Shown here piece after piece: positions 15,794-24,166 of a stretch of 64,000 nucleotides of DNA. The notes below the pieces were generated by a model, which saw nothing but the letters and a program-made list of their open reading frames with translations, searched no databases and was not told the origin of the DNA. Position 1 is the stretch's first letter; each line of letters starts with the position of its first letter. Source of the stretch: Catellatospora sichuanensis (GTDB taxonomy: Bacteria; Actinomycetota; Actinomycetes; Mycobacteriales; Micromonosporaceae). Made by a program: the position numbers and the translations under genes. The DNA lies in NCBI RefSeq assembly GCF_007483665.1, contig NZ_VIQO01000013.1, positions 186,001-250,000 of the forward strand, written 5' to 3'.

Positions 15794-15805
15794 CCGGTCC
15801 GGGCG

Positions 15806-15870
15806 GAGATCGCCGTCTCGGGTCAGAAAACGGGGTCCGACCTGACGATCTGACCTCAAACAGCGATCTT
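15806..15870. repeat. Intergenic imperfect palindrome, family F
   Basis: The left arm GAGATCGCCGTCTCGGGTCAG begins at 15806 and the right arm at 15849-15870 reads as its complement with four mismatches, around a roughly 20-nt centre. It lies between the convergent GNAT gene and the leftward hypothetical gene, so it can form a hairpin in both transcripts. Confidence 0.65.
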
Positions 15871-15885
15871 GACCCGGTGCAGCGG

Positions 15886-16275
15886 TCAGGATTCGCGGCG
15901 GCGTTTGGTGGCTACGGTGGAGCCGGCCAGCATGAGCAGGCACTGGGGGAGCTGCCCGTCGGCCAGCGCGGCCCCGATGAGGGCCTCGCCGGTGGGCTCG
16001 TCCCGGTTGACGTAGGCGCTGACGAAGCGGGCCACCCAGCGGGTGTCGTACGCCGCCTCGTCAATGCCGGGGAAGTCGAGCGCCCAGGCGCCCGCCCGGA
16101 CGCCGTCGCCGGCCAGTTCGCCGGCCAGGCACCAGGCGACGTTGTAGGCGCCCGAACTGCCGTCGCGTTTCACCACCTCGTCGAGGGTGCCTGCCACCGC
16201 TCTGCCGTCCCCGGCGAGTGCCTGGTCAAGCACGAGAGCGGCGTCCTCGAAGGAGTGGTCTGGATCGACGGTCAC
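15886..16275 (-). CDS. Hypothetical helical protein
   Basis: 129 residues, predicted all-alpha from its Ala/Leu-rich amphipathic pattern (DAALVLDQALAGDGRAVAGT, then YNVAWCLAGELAG and GEALIGAALADGQLPQCLLM), with a basic tail KRRRES. No signal peptide or membrane helix. The GTG at 16275 is supported by TAGGCT ending 6 nt upstream, a leaderless arrangement. I recognise no domain and propose no function. Confidence 0.65.
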   Translation of the reverse strand: MTVDPDHSFEDAALVLDQALAGDGRAVAGTLDEVVKRDGSSGAYNVAWCLAGELAGDGVRAGAWALDFPGIDEAAYDTRWVARFVSAYVNRDEPTGEALIGAALADGQLPQCLLMLAGSTVATKRRRES

Positions 16276-16403
16276 GGTGGGAGCCTAACGGGCGGCGGCA
16301 ACCGTACCGGAGCACTCGCCACCCATCGGACGTATTGGCCCCTCCCCCAAACCAGGGAACAGCGCTAAGGTGCCCGTTGGACCATCGCCATGGAGGCACC
16401 CTC

Positions 16404-17732
16404 ATGCGTTTTTCGCGAGCTGTCATCGCCGCTGCCTGCGTCTCGCTGCTCAGCCTGTCCGCCTGCAGCTCAACGCCGGACGATTCCCAGGACCCGGCGT
16501 ACCAGGGGGCGTACCTCTACGGCACCGACGGCAACATGGCGAACGAGTTCGGCGCGGCCTTCAAGGAGCAGCCCGGCCTGCTCAACGGCATGAAGGGCAC
16601 GCTGCCGCTGACCGAGCTGGACGAGTCGTTCCTGCAGCGGCTCAAATCGATCAAACCCGGCCTGAAGGACCTGCTGTACGCCGGCGAGGCGTACGACGCG
16701 GTCGCGATCAGCGCGCTGGCCGCCCAGCAGGCCGGCAGCACCGAGCCCGCGAAGATTGCCAAGTTCATCAACGCGGTGACCGTGGGCGGCAACATCTGCC
16801 GCAGCATCAAGCAGTGCCTCGCCCTGGCCGAGGACGGCAAGCCGATCTCCTACCGAGGCGTGACCGTGCGGTACGGCTTCGCCGAGGTCGGCGAGCCCGC
16901 GACCACCAGCTACGGCACCATGCACTTCGACTCCGGCAACCAGCTCGACAACGGCAAGACCGAGTACCTCGGCACCGGCAACGAGCGGAACGTGACCGCG
17001 CAGAAGCCGCCGACGCCGGTGAAGAACGGCACCACCGACAAGCAGCTGATCTTCGGCGGCCTGCTGCCGAAGACCGGCTCGCTGGCCTACACCACGCCGC
17101 CGATGGAGGCGGGCGCCCTGCTCGCGGTCGCGGAGGTCAACGCCGCGGGCGGCGTGCTCGGCAAGCCCGTGAAGTGGATCGACGGCGACGACGGCACGTC
17201 GCCGGTGAAGGCCAAGGCCACCATCGAGAGCCACCACGCGGCCGGGGTCCAGGTGCTGATCGGCCCGGGTGCCTCCGGTATCGCGCTCGCCACGCTGCCG
17301 GAATCGATCAAGTACGGCATGGTCATGTTCTCGCCCTGCAACACCTCGGCCGACCTGACCGGCTACGAGGACAAGGGCCTGTACTTCCGCACCGCCCCCT
17401 CGGACGTGCTGCAGGCGCGGGCACTGGCCGACGTGATGCTGCGCGACGGCCTGCAGAAGGTCGCGATCGTCACGCACAGCGACAACTACGGCAAGAAGCT
17501 CGCCGAGGGTGTCACCAAGGAACTGGTCAAGGCCGGCGTCAGCGAGGTCGACGTGCAGACGTACGTCTACGAGATCACCGACGGCGGCGAGGTCAAGGAC
17601 GAGGCCGAGCTCTCGAAGATCGCCAACCAGGTCATCCCGACGAGGCCCGACGGGGTGCTCGTCATCGGCTATGCCGAGTCTGCCGGCGCGATCAAGGCGC
17701 TCGCCGCGGCCGGTGCCAAACTCCGCCACTAA
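16404..17732 (+). CDS. Substrate-binding lipoprotein with circularly permuted type-I periplasmic-binding (LivJ-like) fold
   Basis: 442 residues from ATG 16404, preceded by GGAGG. The lipoprotein signal ends LLSLSAC with lipidated Cys21. Branched-chain amino-acid-type binding proteins normally begin with a segment like GLLPKTGSLA and end with the second lobe carrying YDAV. Here the order is reversed: residues about 33-195 (GAYLYGTDGNMANEF ... EAYDAVAISALAA ... YRGVTVRYGF) match the C-terminal part of such proteins. A linker rich in Lys/Pro/Thr follows, and residues about 214-442 (LIFGGLLPKTGSLAY ... GPGASGIALATLPE ... VAIVTHSDNYG ... DGVLVIGYAESAGAI) match the N-terminal part, ending at the loop where the C-terminal part would normally continue. 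The frame is intact. No permease or ATPase lies nearby. The ligand is unknown. Confidence 0.8.
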   Translation: MRFSRAVIAAACVSLLSLSACSSTPDDSQDPAYQGAYLYGTDGNMANEFGAAFKEQPGLLNGMKGTLPLTELDESFLQRLKSIKPGLKDLLYAGEAYDAVAISALAAQQAGSTEPAKIAKFINAVTVGGNICRSIKQCLALAEDGKPISYRGVTVRYGFAEVGEPATTSYGTMHFDSGNQLDNGKTEYLGTGNERNVTAQKPPTPVKNGTTDKQLIFGGLLPKTGSLAYTTPPMEAGALLAVAEVNAAGGVLGKPVKWIDGDDGTSPVKAKATIESHHAAGVQVLIGPGASGIALATLPESIKYGMVMFSPCNTSADLTGYEDKGLYFRTAPSDVLQARALADVMLRDGLQKVAIVTHSDNYGKKLAEGVTKELVKAGVSEVDVQTYVYEITDGGEVKDEAELSKIANQVIPTRPDGVLVIGYAESAGAIKALAAAGAKLRH

Positions 17733-17766
17733 CGTGTTGCGGTACGACCCCCGTTAAGGAGAAGTC

Positions 17767-18003
17767 ATGAGCGAGTCCGTGGAGACCCGCGGCGACGACC
17801 GCCGCGACCTGATCAAGGGCGACACCGACAACGACGGCCGTACCGACGTGTGGGTGTCCGACACCGACGGCGACGGCAAGGCCGACCTGTTCCAGTTCGA
17901 CACCGACCACGACGGCGAGGTCGACATCACCCTGGTCGACCTCGACCAGGACGGCACGCCGGAGATCACGGTCGACGGCGACGGCGGCCACGCCCCCAAC
18001 TGA
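17767..18003 (+). CDS. Small DxDxDG calcium-repeat protein
   Basis: 78 residues, strongly acidic, with four copies of a 13-residue unit carrying DxDxDGxx(D/E): DTDNDGRTD (19-27), DTDGDGKAD (32-40), DTDHDGEVD (45-53) and DLDQDGTPE (58-66), plus a partial fifth (DGDGG). These are calcium-binding loops of the EF-hand/thrombospondin-3/FG-GAP type and should form a short rod that folds on binding Ca2+. There is no signal peptide, so as written it is cytosolic. The start ATG 17767 has AAGGAG 5-6 nt upstream. It follows the permuted binding protein by 34 bp and is probably co-transcribed with it. Confidence 0.75.
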   Translation: MSESVETRGDDRRDLIKGDTDNDGRTDVWVSDTDGDGKADLFQFDTDHDGEVDITLVDLDQDGTPEITVDGDGGHAPN

Positions 18004-18026
18004 CGCGGCCCGCCGCGTTTTACATT

Positions 18027-18085
18027 GACGCTGGCCTATCACATCGAAAACGATCGCCGTTTTTTCGATGAGATAGGCCAGCGTC
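18027..18085. repeat. Intergenic palindrome, family E
   Basis: The left arm GACGCTGGCCTATCACATCG begins at 18027 and continues AAAACG; the right arm 18058-18085 is its complement with one mismatch and two extra T. The element forms a roughly 26-bp hairpin with a small loop. It follows a short GC stem at 18002-18018 with a TTTA tail that could terminate the calcium-repeat gene. It lies between convergent genes. Confidence 0.75.
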
Positions 18086-18165
18086 GTTGTTTGGCGGGTT
18101 CCGCGCGCCCGCGGGGCGCGACCGTGCGGGGTGGGCGAGGTGCGACCGCGGAGCGTGGTGCGCGC

Positions 18166-18208
18166 GGTGGGGCGGGGGGGTGGGGCGGTGTGGGGTGGGG
18201 CGGGGTGG
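18166..18208 (+). other. G-run tract with G-quadruplex potential
   Basis: The + strand holds several runs of four or more G separated by 1-4 nt, just beyond the end of the leftward PrsW gene. The spacing meets the usual G3+N1-7 pattern for quadruplexes, on the strand that is the 3'-flank RNA of the calcium-repeat transcript. Composition alone could explain it. Confidence 0.5.
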
Positions 18209-18211
18209 CAG

Positions 18212-19537
18212 TCAGGTCGCGCCCATGGTGCGGATGGCCTGCCAGATGAGCAGGAACAGGACGACGGCGAAGAGCGCGCCGAGCACCACCACCCGGGGCA
18301 CGGCGGGGCGCATCGGCGAGACGACCGCCTCGGGGTGGCCGAGGGCGACCAGGCGCTGCCGCTGGGCCAGCACCTCGTCGCGGCAGTGCACCAGCACCAT
18401 GTCGCCGGGCGCGATGTGGTCCACCCGGCTCAGCTCCACCGCGAACCGGGCCTGCGCGGTCTGCAGGCCGCGTACGGCACGCTCACCGGCCCGGCCGCAG
18501 CGGGCCTTGCCGTAGCGGCGGGCGTCGGCCCGCAGGTGGCCATGGCCCATGATCTGCAGCTCGCCGGGGGTGGCGATCTGCGGATCGTGCAGCCGGGCCA
18601 GCTGCGCGACGTAGTAGTGGGCCTCGCGATGCCGGGCCACCCACAGCAGGGCCAGCACCATGGCCAGCGCGGGCAGCCCCTTGCCGAGCATGCCGAGCAG
18701 CACTCCGGCGGCCCCGGAGCCGAGGCCGTCGGCGAACAGGGGCGAGTTCCACACGAAGTGGGTGAGCCAGGCCAGCCCGAGACCCAGGCAGAGACCGCCC
18801 AGGCGCCACCACATCGGCTTGTCGGTGCGCACCACGAACCAGGCGATGCCCGCGCCGGCGAGCGCGGTGAACAGGGTGTGGCTCCACAGGCCGGCGAGGA
18901 AGCCACGCAGGAAGAAGGTGGCCACGACGGGGCCGACGCCGTCGCCCTGGCCGCGCAGCGCGACCGCGTTGACGGCGAAGACGACGTCCTCGACCACCTG
19001 GTAGCCCAGCCCGATGAGCGCGCCGTAGACCATGCCGTCGAGCACGCTGTTGATCTGCTTGCGGGCCACCAGCACGATCATCACCACGCCGAGCGCCTTG
19101 AGCAGCTCCTCGATGGTCGGCCCGGCGATGGCCGAACCCCAGGTCGCAGCGAAGGCGGGCGAGATCAGCTTGGCGATCAGGTCGTGCGCGGCCTGGGTGC
19201 CGGGGATGGCCGCGGTGGTGGCCACCGCGCCGCCCCAGGCGAACGCGGTCGCCATGAGCAGCGGCGGTTCGCGTTCGAGGAAGTCCATGGACGCGATGAA
19301 CAGCCAGAAGGGCACCGCGTACAGGGCGAACAGGAGCACCGCCGAGGTGGTGGCGACGGGGAACCGGGCCAGGTCGGCACGCAGGATCTCCAGCAGGCGC
19401 ACCATCCCGGCCAGCATGATGAGGCCGAGCAGCCAGAACGCAGGCAGCTGGAGCGACTTCAGGGCACGCGCCGCGCGGGGAGTCGGGCGTACGGAGAACC
19501 GCCAGCGCCGCCCGCCGGAGCGGCCCGCGACCGTCAC
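18212..19537 (-). CDS. PrsW-family intramembrane metalloprotease-like protein
   Basis: About 441 residues with 9-10 hydrophobic segments. PrsW proteins are CPBP-related membrane proteases, some of which cut anti-sigma factors. The likely metal/catalytic sites are the Glu pair in AGPTIEELLKALGVV, the Glu in YQVVEDVVFA, the His in LWSHTLFTALAGAG and the His in WLTHFVWNS, matching the E-E / E / H / H pattern of the family. The C-terminal about 120 residues are soluble and basic, then end in one more membrane helix. The GTG start at 19537 overlaps the upstream stop (GTGA), indicating coupled translation with the 19534-20088 gene. The substrate is unknown. Confidence 0.8.
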   Translation of the reverse strand: MTVAGRSGGRRWRFSVRPTPRAARALKSLQLPAFWLLGLIMLAGMVRLLEILRADLARFPVATTSAVLLFALYAVPFWLFIASMDFLEREPPLLMATAFAWGGAVATTAAIPGTQAAHDLIAKLISPAFAATWGSAIAGPTIEELLKALGVVMIVLVARKQINSVLDGMVYGALIGLGYQVVEDVVFAVNAVALRGQGDGVGPVVATFFLRGFLAGLWSHTLFTALAGAGIAWFVVRTDKPMWWRLGGLCLGLGLAWLTHFVWNSPLFADGLGSGAAGVLLGMLGKGLPALAMVLALLWVARHREAHYYVAQLARLHDPQIATPGELQIMGHGHLRADARRYGKARCGRAGERAVRGLQTAQARFAVELSRVDHIAPGDMVLVHCRDEVLAQRQRLVALGHPEAVVSPMRPAVPRVVVLGALFAVVLFLLIWQAIRTMGAT

Positions 19538-20088
19538 CGGCCACCGCCGTACCGGATGGAGCTGATCGAGTCGTCGATGCCGGCGAGTTCCCGCTGCAGT
19601 TCCAGCTGGGCGCCGCTCACGGTGACCTCGATGGAGCGGCCGTCGGCGAGGAACACGGCGTAGCGGCCGCACCGGCCGGGGGCGGTGTACCCGCCGGACA
19701 GGCCGGACAGCCCGCTGGCCGTGTCGACGGCGCCCTCGACGCCGGTGACCTGATAACCCTGCGTCGCCTTGATCTTCGTACGGAGCTTGTCGGCCGCCTC
19801 CGCGATCTGCCCCCCGAACGGCTGTACCACGATCGCGTAGCGCACGTCGCCGACCAGGAACAGCACGGCGGCCCGCTCCTCCCCCGGCCGGGTCTTGCTG
19901 GCGTCGACCCGGGCTCCGGGCGGCGGCTGGACGCTGACCCCCGCGCCCACCTCGTAGAGCCGCCCGGCCAGGGAGCGGTCGGTCGGCACCGCCCGGTTGA
20001 TGGCCGGCAGCCCGAAGACGACCAGCAGCAGGGCAGCGAGCACCGCTGCCCCTCCAAGCAGGTTCCGCACCAGCCGATGGGCGACCAT
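19534..20088 (-). CDS. Membrane-anchored extracytoplasmic protein, unknown
   Basis: 184 residues from ATG 20088, which is supported by TACGGT ending 6 nt upstream (leaderless layout); a longer form from 20109 is less likely. One N-terminal hydrophobic helix (LLGGAAVLAALLLVVFGLP) acts as an anchor, followed by an outside domain rich in beta-strand-like segments (RAAVLFLVGDVRYAIVVQPF). No known motif is recognised. Its stop overlaps the PrsW-like start, so the two proteins are made together and may interact; being a PrsW substrate or partner is inference. Confidence 0.65.
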   Translation of the reverse strand: MVAHRLVRNLLGGAAVLAALLLVVFGLPAINRAVPTDRSLAGRLYEVGAGVSVQPPPGARVDASKTRPGEERAAVLFLVGDVRYAIVVQPFGGQIAEAADKLRTKIKATQGYQVTGVEGAVDTASGLSGLSGGYTAPGRCGRYAVFLADGRSIEVTVSGAQLELQRELAGIDDSISSIRYGGGR

Positions 20089-20192
20089 GGTCCGACCGTA
20101 GCGGTGCATAGAACTTGAATGCTGCTATATCGATCAACCCCGCCCGGCCTTCGGGCTTTGACGGTGCGCGACGACGCCTCCAGGATGAGTGC

Positions 20193-20795
20193 ATGACCGG
20201 ACGGGTGATCAACCGGCGGGAACAGCACAAACAGCACACCCGCACGGCTCTCGAGGACGCGGCGCTGACGCTGTTCGCGCGGCAGGGCTACGAGCAGACC
20301 ACGGTGGAGGAGATCGCCGCCGAGGCCGGCGTCTCGGTGCGCACCTTCTTCCGCTACTACTCGTCCAAGCAGCACGTGCTGTTCGGTGACGTCGGCCACG
20401 AGCGCGTCGACCAGCTGCGCGGCGCGCTGACCGCCCGCCCGGCCGGGGAAGCGCCGCTGGAGTCCGTACGCGTGGTGCTGGACGAGTCCGACATCACCGA
20501 CGAGGCCGAGCTCGCCCAGATCCGGTCCCGGCTGCGCCTGCTCAGCGAGCAGCCGTCGCTGCTCAGCACCTACCTGGTGATCAGTGAGGAGCTGCGCGGG
20601 CTGGTGAGCTCCTTCGTCGCGGCGCGCTGCGGGGTGCCCGAGACCCATCCCTACCCGCTGCTCGTCGCCGGGGCGGCCCAGACCGCGTGGGACAGCGCGC
20701 TCTGGTCCTGGGCCGGCGGGCACAGTCCCGACCTCGCCGGCATGCGCCGTTCGGCGTTCGCGCAGCTCACTGTGGGTATTCGCCCACCGGGGTGA
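20193..20795 (+). CDS. TetR-family transcriptional regulator
   Basis: 200 residues. The N-terminal DNA-binding domain is typical: TRTALEDAALTLFARQGYEQ followed by TVEEIAAEAGVSVRTFFRYY and SSKQHVLFGD. The C-terminal domain (about 70-200) is variable and resembles the MftR-like group, with a conserved-looking SEELRGLVSSF segment. ATG 20193 starts the domain directly; CAGGAT lies 6 nt upstream, but there is no good ribosome-binding site. It is divergent from the membrane-protein pair and 119 bp upstream of the ABC exporter operon, so it could regulate either. Confidence 0.85.
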   Translation: MTGRVINRREQHKQHTRTALEDAALTLFARQGYEQTTVEEIAAEAGVSVRTFFRYYSSKQHVLFGDVGHERVDQLRGALTARPAGEAPLESVRVVLDESDITDEAELAQIRSRLRLLSEQPSLLSTYLVISEELRGLVSSFVAARCGVPETHPYPLLVAGAAQTAWDSALWSWAGGHSPDLAGMRRSAFAQLTVGIRPPG

Positions 20796-20914
20796 AAGGG
20801 GCATACCGCCCTGATGGTCATCACATTCGGGTAACAGCCGCCACAGCCTGCGAACCAGCACCCTGTCGTCTCAACTCATACAGAGGTTGAAGCGCAAACG
20901 ATCAGGGAGGCGAC

Positions 20915-23900
20915 ATGCTGGCACGTCGGCGGGCCTACAGCGCGAAGGGCCTGTTGACCGCTGCCGCGGCGGCAGCGCTGATCTCGACGACCCTGCTGGT
21001 GGGATTGGCGAGCTACAGCGGCGCGGTGATCGAGGCGGGCAGCCGAGCGGCTGTGGCCGCGGCTCCGCCGGACGAGCTCGCCGTGCAGGTGCGCCTGCCC
21101 TCCCGCACCGGCGGCAGCGGCTGGTCCTCGTCCGACCAGGCCGACAAGTCCTTCTCGGCGCAGTCCTGGGCGGAGACCGACGCGAAGCTTCGCGAGTCCT
21201 TCGCGGCCCGGTTCGCCGGCACCGAGGTCACGGTGGCCGCCGCGGGTTATGCCAGCGGCCTGCGGTTCCTGAGCGACACCGGTGACGCGACGGCGGACGC
21301 CCAGGGCGCGGTGTACGCCCGGGTCATGTTCCTCGATGCGCTGGCCGACCACGCCCGGCTGGTCTCCGGCGCCTGGCCGGTGGCGGGCTCGAACCCGGCG
21401 CAGGTCGTCGTGGGCGAGGCCGCCGCCCAGGCGCTCGGGCTGCAGGTCGGTTCCGAGGTCACCTTCGCCAACGGCATCACCAAGAAGAACCAGCGGGTCA
21501 CCGTCAGCGGCGTCTTCGCCGCGAACCGGGCCGAGGACCCCTACTGGCTGCTCGTGCCGGAATTGGCCGAGGGGGTCGAGGCCGGGCGCAGCACCTACGG
21601 ACCCCTCGTGCTGTCCCGCGAGGACTTCTTCGGCGACTGGTCCTACCTCGGCAACAGCGGCTGGGTGGTGGCCCCGGACCTGTCCCGGGCCGAGGTGCCG
21701 CAGCTGATCGCCGCCCGCGAGGCGGTGCGGACCCTGCCTGAGGTGACCGAGGAGCTGGGCTACGGCGACGGGGGCCAGGTCGGCACGCACATGGAGCGGC
21801 TCGTCGAGCGTATCCAGCAGGCCAGCCTCGTCGGCCGGTCGGACCTGCTCACGCCGTTGCTGCTCATCTCCATCCTGGGCGGATACGCGCTGCTGCTGGT
21901 GGCCGCGCTGCTGACCGAGGGCCGCCGTCCCGAGACGGCGCTGCTGCGCGCCCGCGGCGCTTCCCGCGGCCAGCTCGCCGGGCTGGCCGCCCGGGAGGCG
22001 CTGCTGGTCGCCGCGCCCGCCGCCGTGCTCGCCCCGCTGCTGATCGGCCCACTGCTCGGCCTCGTCGAGCGGCTACCCGCGCTGAGCTCCGTCAGCCTGC
22101 GGCTGGAGGCCCGGATCACGCCGACGACCGTCGCGGTCGCCGCGGCCGCCGGGCTGGGCTGCGTGCTGGCGATGCTGCTGCCCGCGATGCGTGGTGGCGG
22201 CACCTACGTCGCGGATCTCGCGGCCCGCTCCCGGCCGAGCCGCGTCGCCGCCGCCCAGCGCACCGGCCTGGACCTCGCCCTCATCGCCTTCGCCCTGCTG
22301 GCCTGGTTCCAGCTGCAGCAGTACGAATCGCCGCTGTCGGGCGTCGCCGGGCAGCTCGGCATCGACCCGCTGCTGGCCGCCGCCGGGCCGCTCGGCGTGC
22401 TGGCGGGCGCGGTGCTCGCGCTGCGCCTGCTGCCGCCGCTGACCCGGCTGCTGGAGCGGCTGGTGGACCGCCGCCCGTGGTTCGCCGCGCAGCTGGGCGT
22501 CTGGCAGGCCGGGCGCCGCCCGCACGCCGGACCGGTGCTGCTGCTGGCGCTGGCCGTGGCGGTCAGCACGCTGGCCTGGACGCTCGCCGCGACCGCCCGG
22601 CAGTCGCAGATCGACCAGGCGGATCACACGGCCGGCACCGACCTGCGCCTGACCGAGACGGCGTATTCCGTGCCACCGCTGCGGGTGGACCAGGTCAACG
22701 CGCTGCCGGGCGTCACCGAGGCGCTGCCCGGCTGGCGGAGCCGGGTGGACACCGGCGAGAAGTCCACTCCGACCTCGATGCTGGCGCTCGACACCACGTC
22801 GGCGGGTGGCGTGCTGCGGCTGCGTGACGACCTCGGTGATGCGACCGCACTGCTCGCCGAGGCCGCCAAGGAGAGCCGGCAGCAGCCGGGCATCGACCTG
22901 CCGGAGGGCACGACCGCGCTGCGCGGCAGCGTCCGGATCACGTTCCCGCTCGGTGAATTCATCAGCAAACCCCGGGAGGCGACGGTGCTCCTGCTCACCG
23001 ACGCGCACGGCGGCGTCTACAAGGTGCCCGCATCGGGCGGCGACAGCACCGACCCGCGCAACTTCGAAGTCCCGGTGCCCCGCAGCACCAAGCTCCGGCT
23101 GACCGGGTTCGCCGTGGACGGCGGCGCGCTGCCGATGGGCGCTCCGGTCACCTGGGAACTGACCGAGCTGGGGGCCGTCGGCGCGAGTGGCACGGCCACG
23201 CCGCTGAGCCTGGACGTGGCCGACAACCCGTGGGGGGTGCCGCCATCCGCAACCGAGCTGAAAACCCAGCCCAACCAGGTCGAGTTGCAGGTGAGGGGAA
23301 ACAGCGTCCGGGTGGAGCTGCTCAGCAAGGGCTTCTTCGGGGAGCTGATCCCGTACACGTTCATCCTGCGGCGTGACGACAAGCCGCCGGTCGTGCCGGC
23401 GCTGGCCACCCCGGAGGCGCTCGCCTCGCTGCACACCGCGGTCGGCGCCACGCTGAGCATGTCCCTGTGGGGCAGCACGGCCTCGGTGCACATCGTCGGT
23501 CAGGTCGCAGCCATGCCAGGCGACGTCGAGCCGGCCGCGCTGCTGTTCGACATGCCCACGCTGAGCACGCACTTCCAGCAGGTCGGCTGGCGGCCCCCGG
23601 CCGTCGGCGAGTGGTGGATGAAGACCGATCCGGCCCGGCACACCGAGGCCGCCGCTGCGGCGGGCCCGCTGCCGAACCTGCTCACCGTGGACCGGCAGGC
23701 GCTGGCCGGACATGCTGCGGACGACCCGTTCGGGGTCGGTGCCCGGATCGCACTGTTCATCGCCGCGCTCGGCGCGATCGGGTTGGCCCTGGTCGGCGTC
23801 GCCGTCGACGTGCGGGCGACCGCCCGGCGCCGCGTCGCCGAACTCGCCGTGCTCAACACGCTCGGGGCCACCCCGCGCCTGCTCGCCCGCGCTCTCATGA

Positions 23901-24166
23901 TCGAGCAGGCGTTCCTGGCCGGGCTGGGCGTGGCGGTCGGCCTGCTGGTGGGTCTCCTGGTCGCCCGGACGACCGGCCCGCTGGTGATCCTTACCCCGAG
24001 TGCGAGCCGCCCGGTGCCGCCCGCGCTCACCACCACGGACTGGCTGCCCGTGCTGGGCACGGCTGCCGGTCTGCTCGCCCTCACCCTGGTGATGGCCGGA
24101 CTGGTGGCCACCACGATGCGGCAGCGGCTGGCCGCGGCCCAGCTGCGGATCGGAGCAGACCGGTGA
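20915..24166 (+). CDS. FtsX-like ABC exporter permease, large form
   Basis: 1083 residues, start ATG 20915 behind a clear GGGAGG. It has the architecture of double MacB/FtsX permeases: an N-terminal helix (about 8-36), a large extracytoplasmic domain, three helices around 310-425 (SILGGYALLLVAALLTEGRR and following, an FtsX domain with RARGASRGQL), further helices around 445-560, a second outside domain, and a C-terminal FtsX domain with three helices (IALFIAALGAIGLALVGVAV ... LNTLGATPRLLARAL). Such permeases export peptides or lipoproteins or transmit force using an ATPase pair. Its stop overlaps the next permease start (GTGA). Confidence 0.85.
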   Translation: MLARRRAYSAKGLLTAAAAAALISTTLLVGLASYSGAVIEAGSRAAVAAAPPDELAVQVRLPSRTGGSGWSSSDQADKSFSAQSWAETDAKLRESFAARFAGTEVTVAAAGYASGLRFLSDTGDATADAQGAVYARVMFLDALADHARLVSGAWPVAGSNPAQVVVGEAAAQALGLQVGSEVTFANGITKKNQRVTVSGVFAANRAEDPYWLLVPELAEGVEAGRSTYGPLVLSREDFFGDWSYLGNSGWVVAPDLSRAEVPQLIAAREAVRTLPEVTEELGYGDGGQVGTHMERLVERIQQASLVGRSDLLTPLLLISILGGYALLLVAALLTEGRRPETALLRARGASRGQLAGLAAREALLVAAPAAVLAPLLIGPLLGLVERLPALSSVSLRLEARITPTTVAVAAAAGLGCVLAMLLPAMRGGGTYVADLAARSRPSRVAAAQRTGLDLALIAFALLAWFQLQQYESPLSGVAGQLGIDPLLAAAGPLGVLAGAVLALRLLPPLTRLLERLVDRRPWFAAQLGVWQAGRRPHAGPVLLLALAVAVSTLAWTLAATARQSQIDQADHTAGTDLRLTETAYSVPPLRVDQVNALPGVTEALPGWRSRVDTGEKSTPTSMLALDTTSAGGVLRLRDDLGDATALLAEAAKESRQQPGIDLPEGTTALRGSVRITFPLGEFISKPREATVLLLTDAHGGVYKVPASGGDSTDPRNFEVPVPRSTKLRLTGFAVDGGALPMGAPVTWELTELGAVGASGTATPLSLDVADNPWGVPPSATELKTQPNQVELQVRGNSVRVELLSKGFFGELIPYTFILRRDDKPPVVPALATPEALASLHTAVGATLSMSLWGSTASVHIVGQVAAMPGDVEPAALLFDMPTLSTHFQQVGWRPPAVGEWWMKTDPARHTEAAAAAGPLPNLLTVDRQALAGHAADDPFGVGARIALFIAALGAIGLALVGVAVDVRATARRRVAELAVLNTLGATPRLLARALMIEQAFLAGLGVAVGLLVGLLVARTTGPLVILTPSASRPVPPALTTTDWLPVLGTAAGLLALTLVMAGLVATTMRQRLAAAQLRIGADR

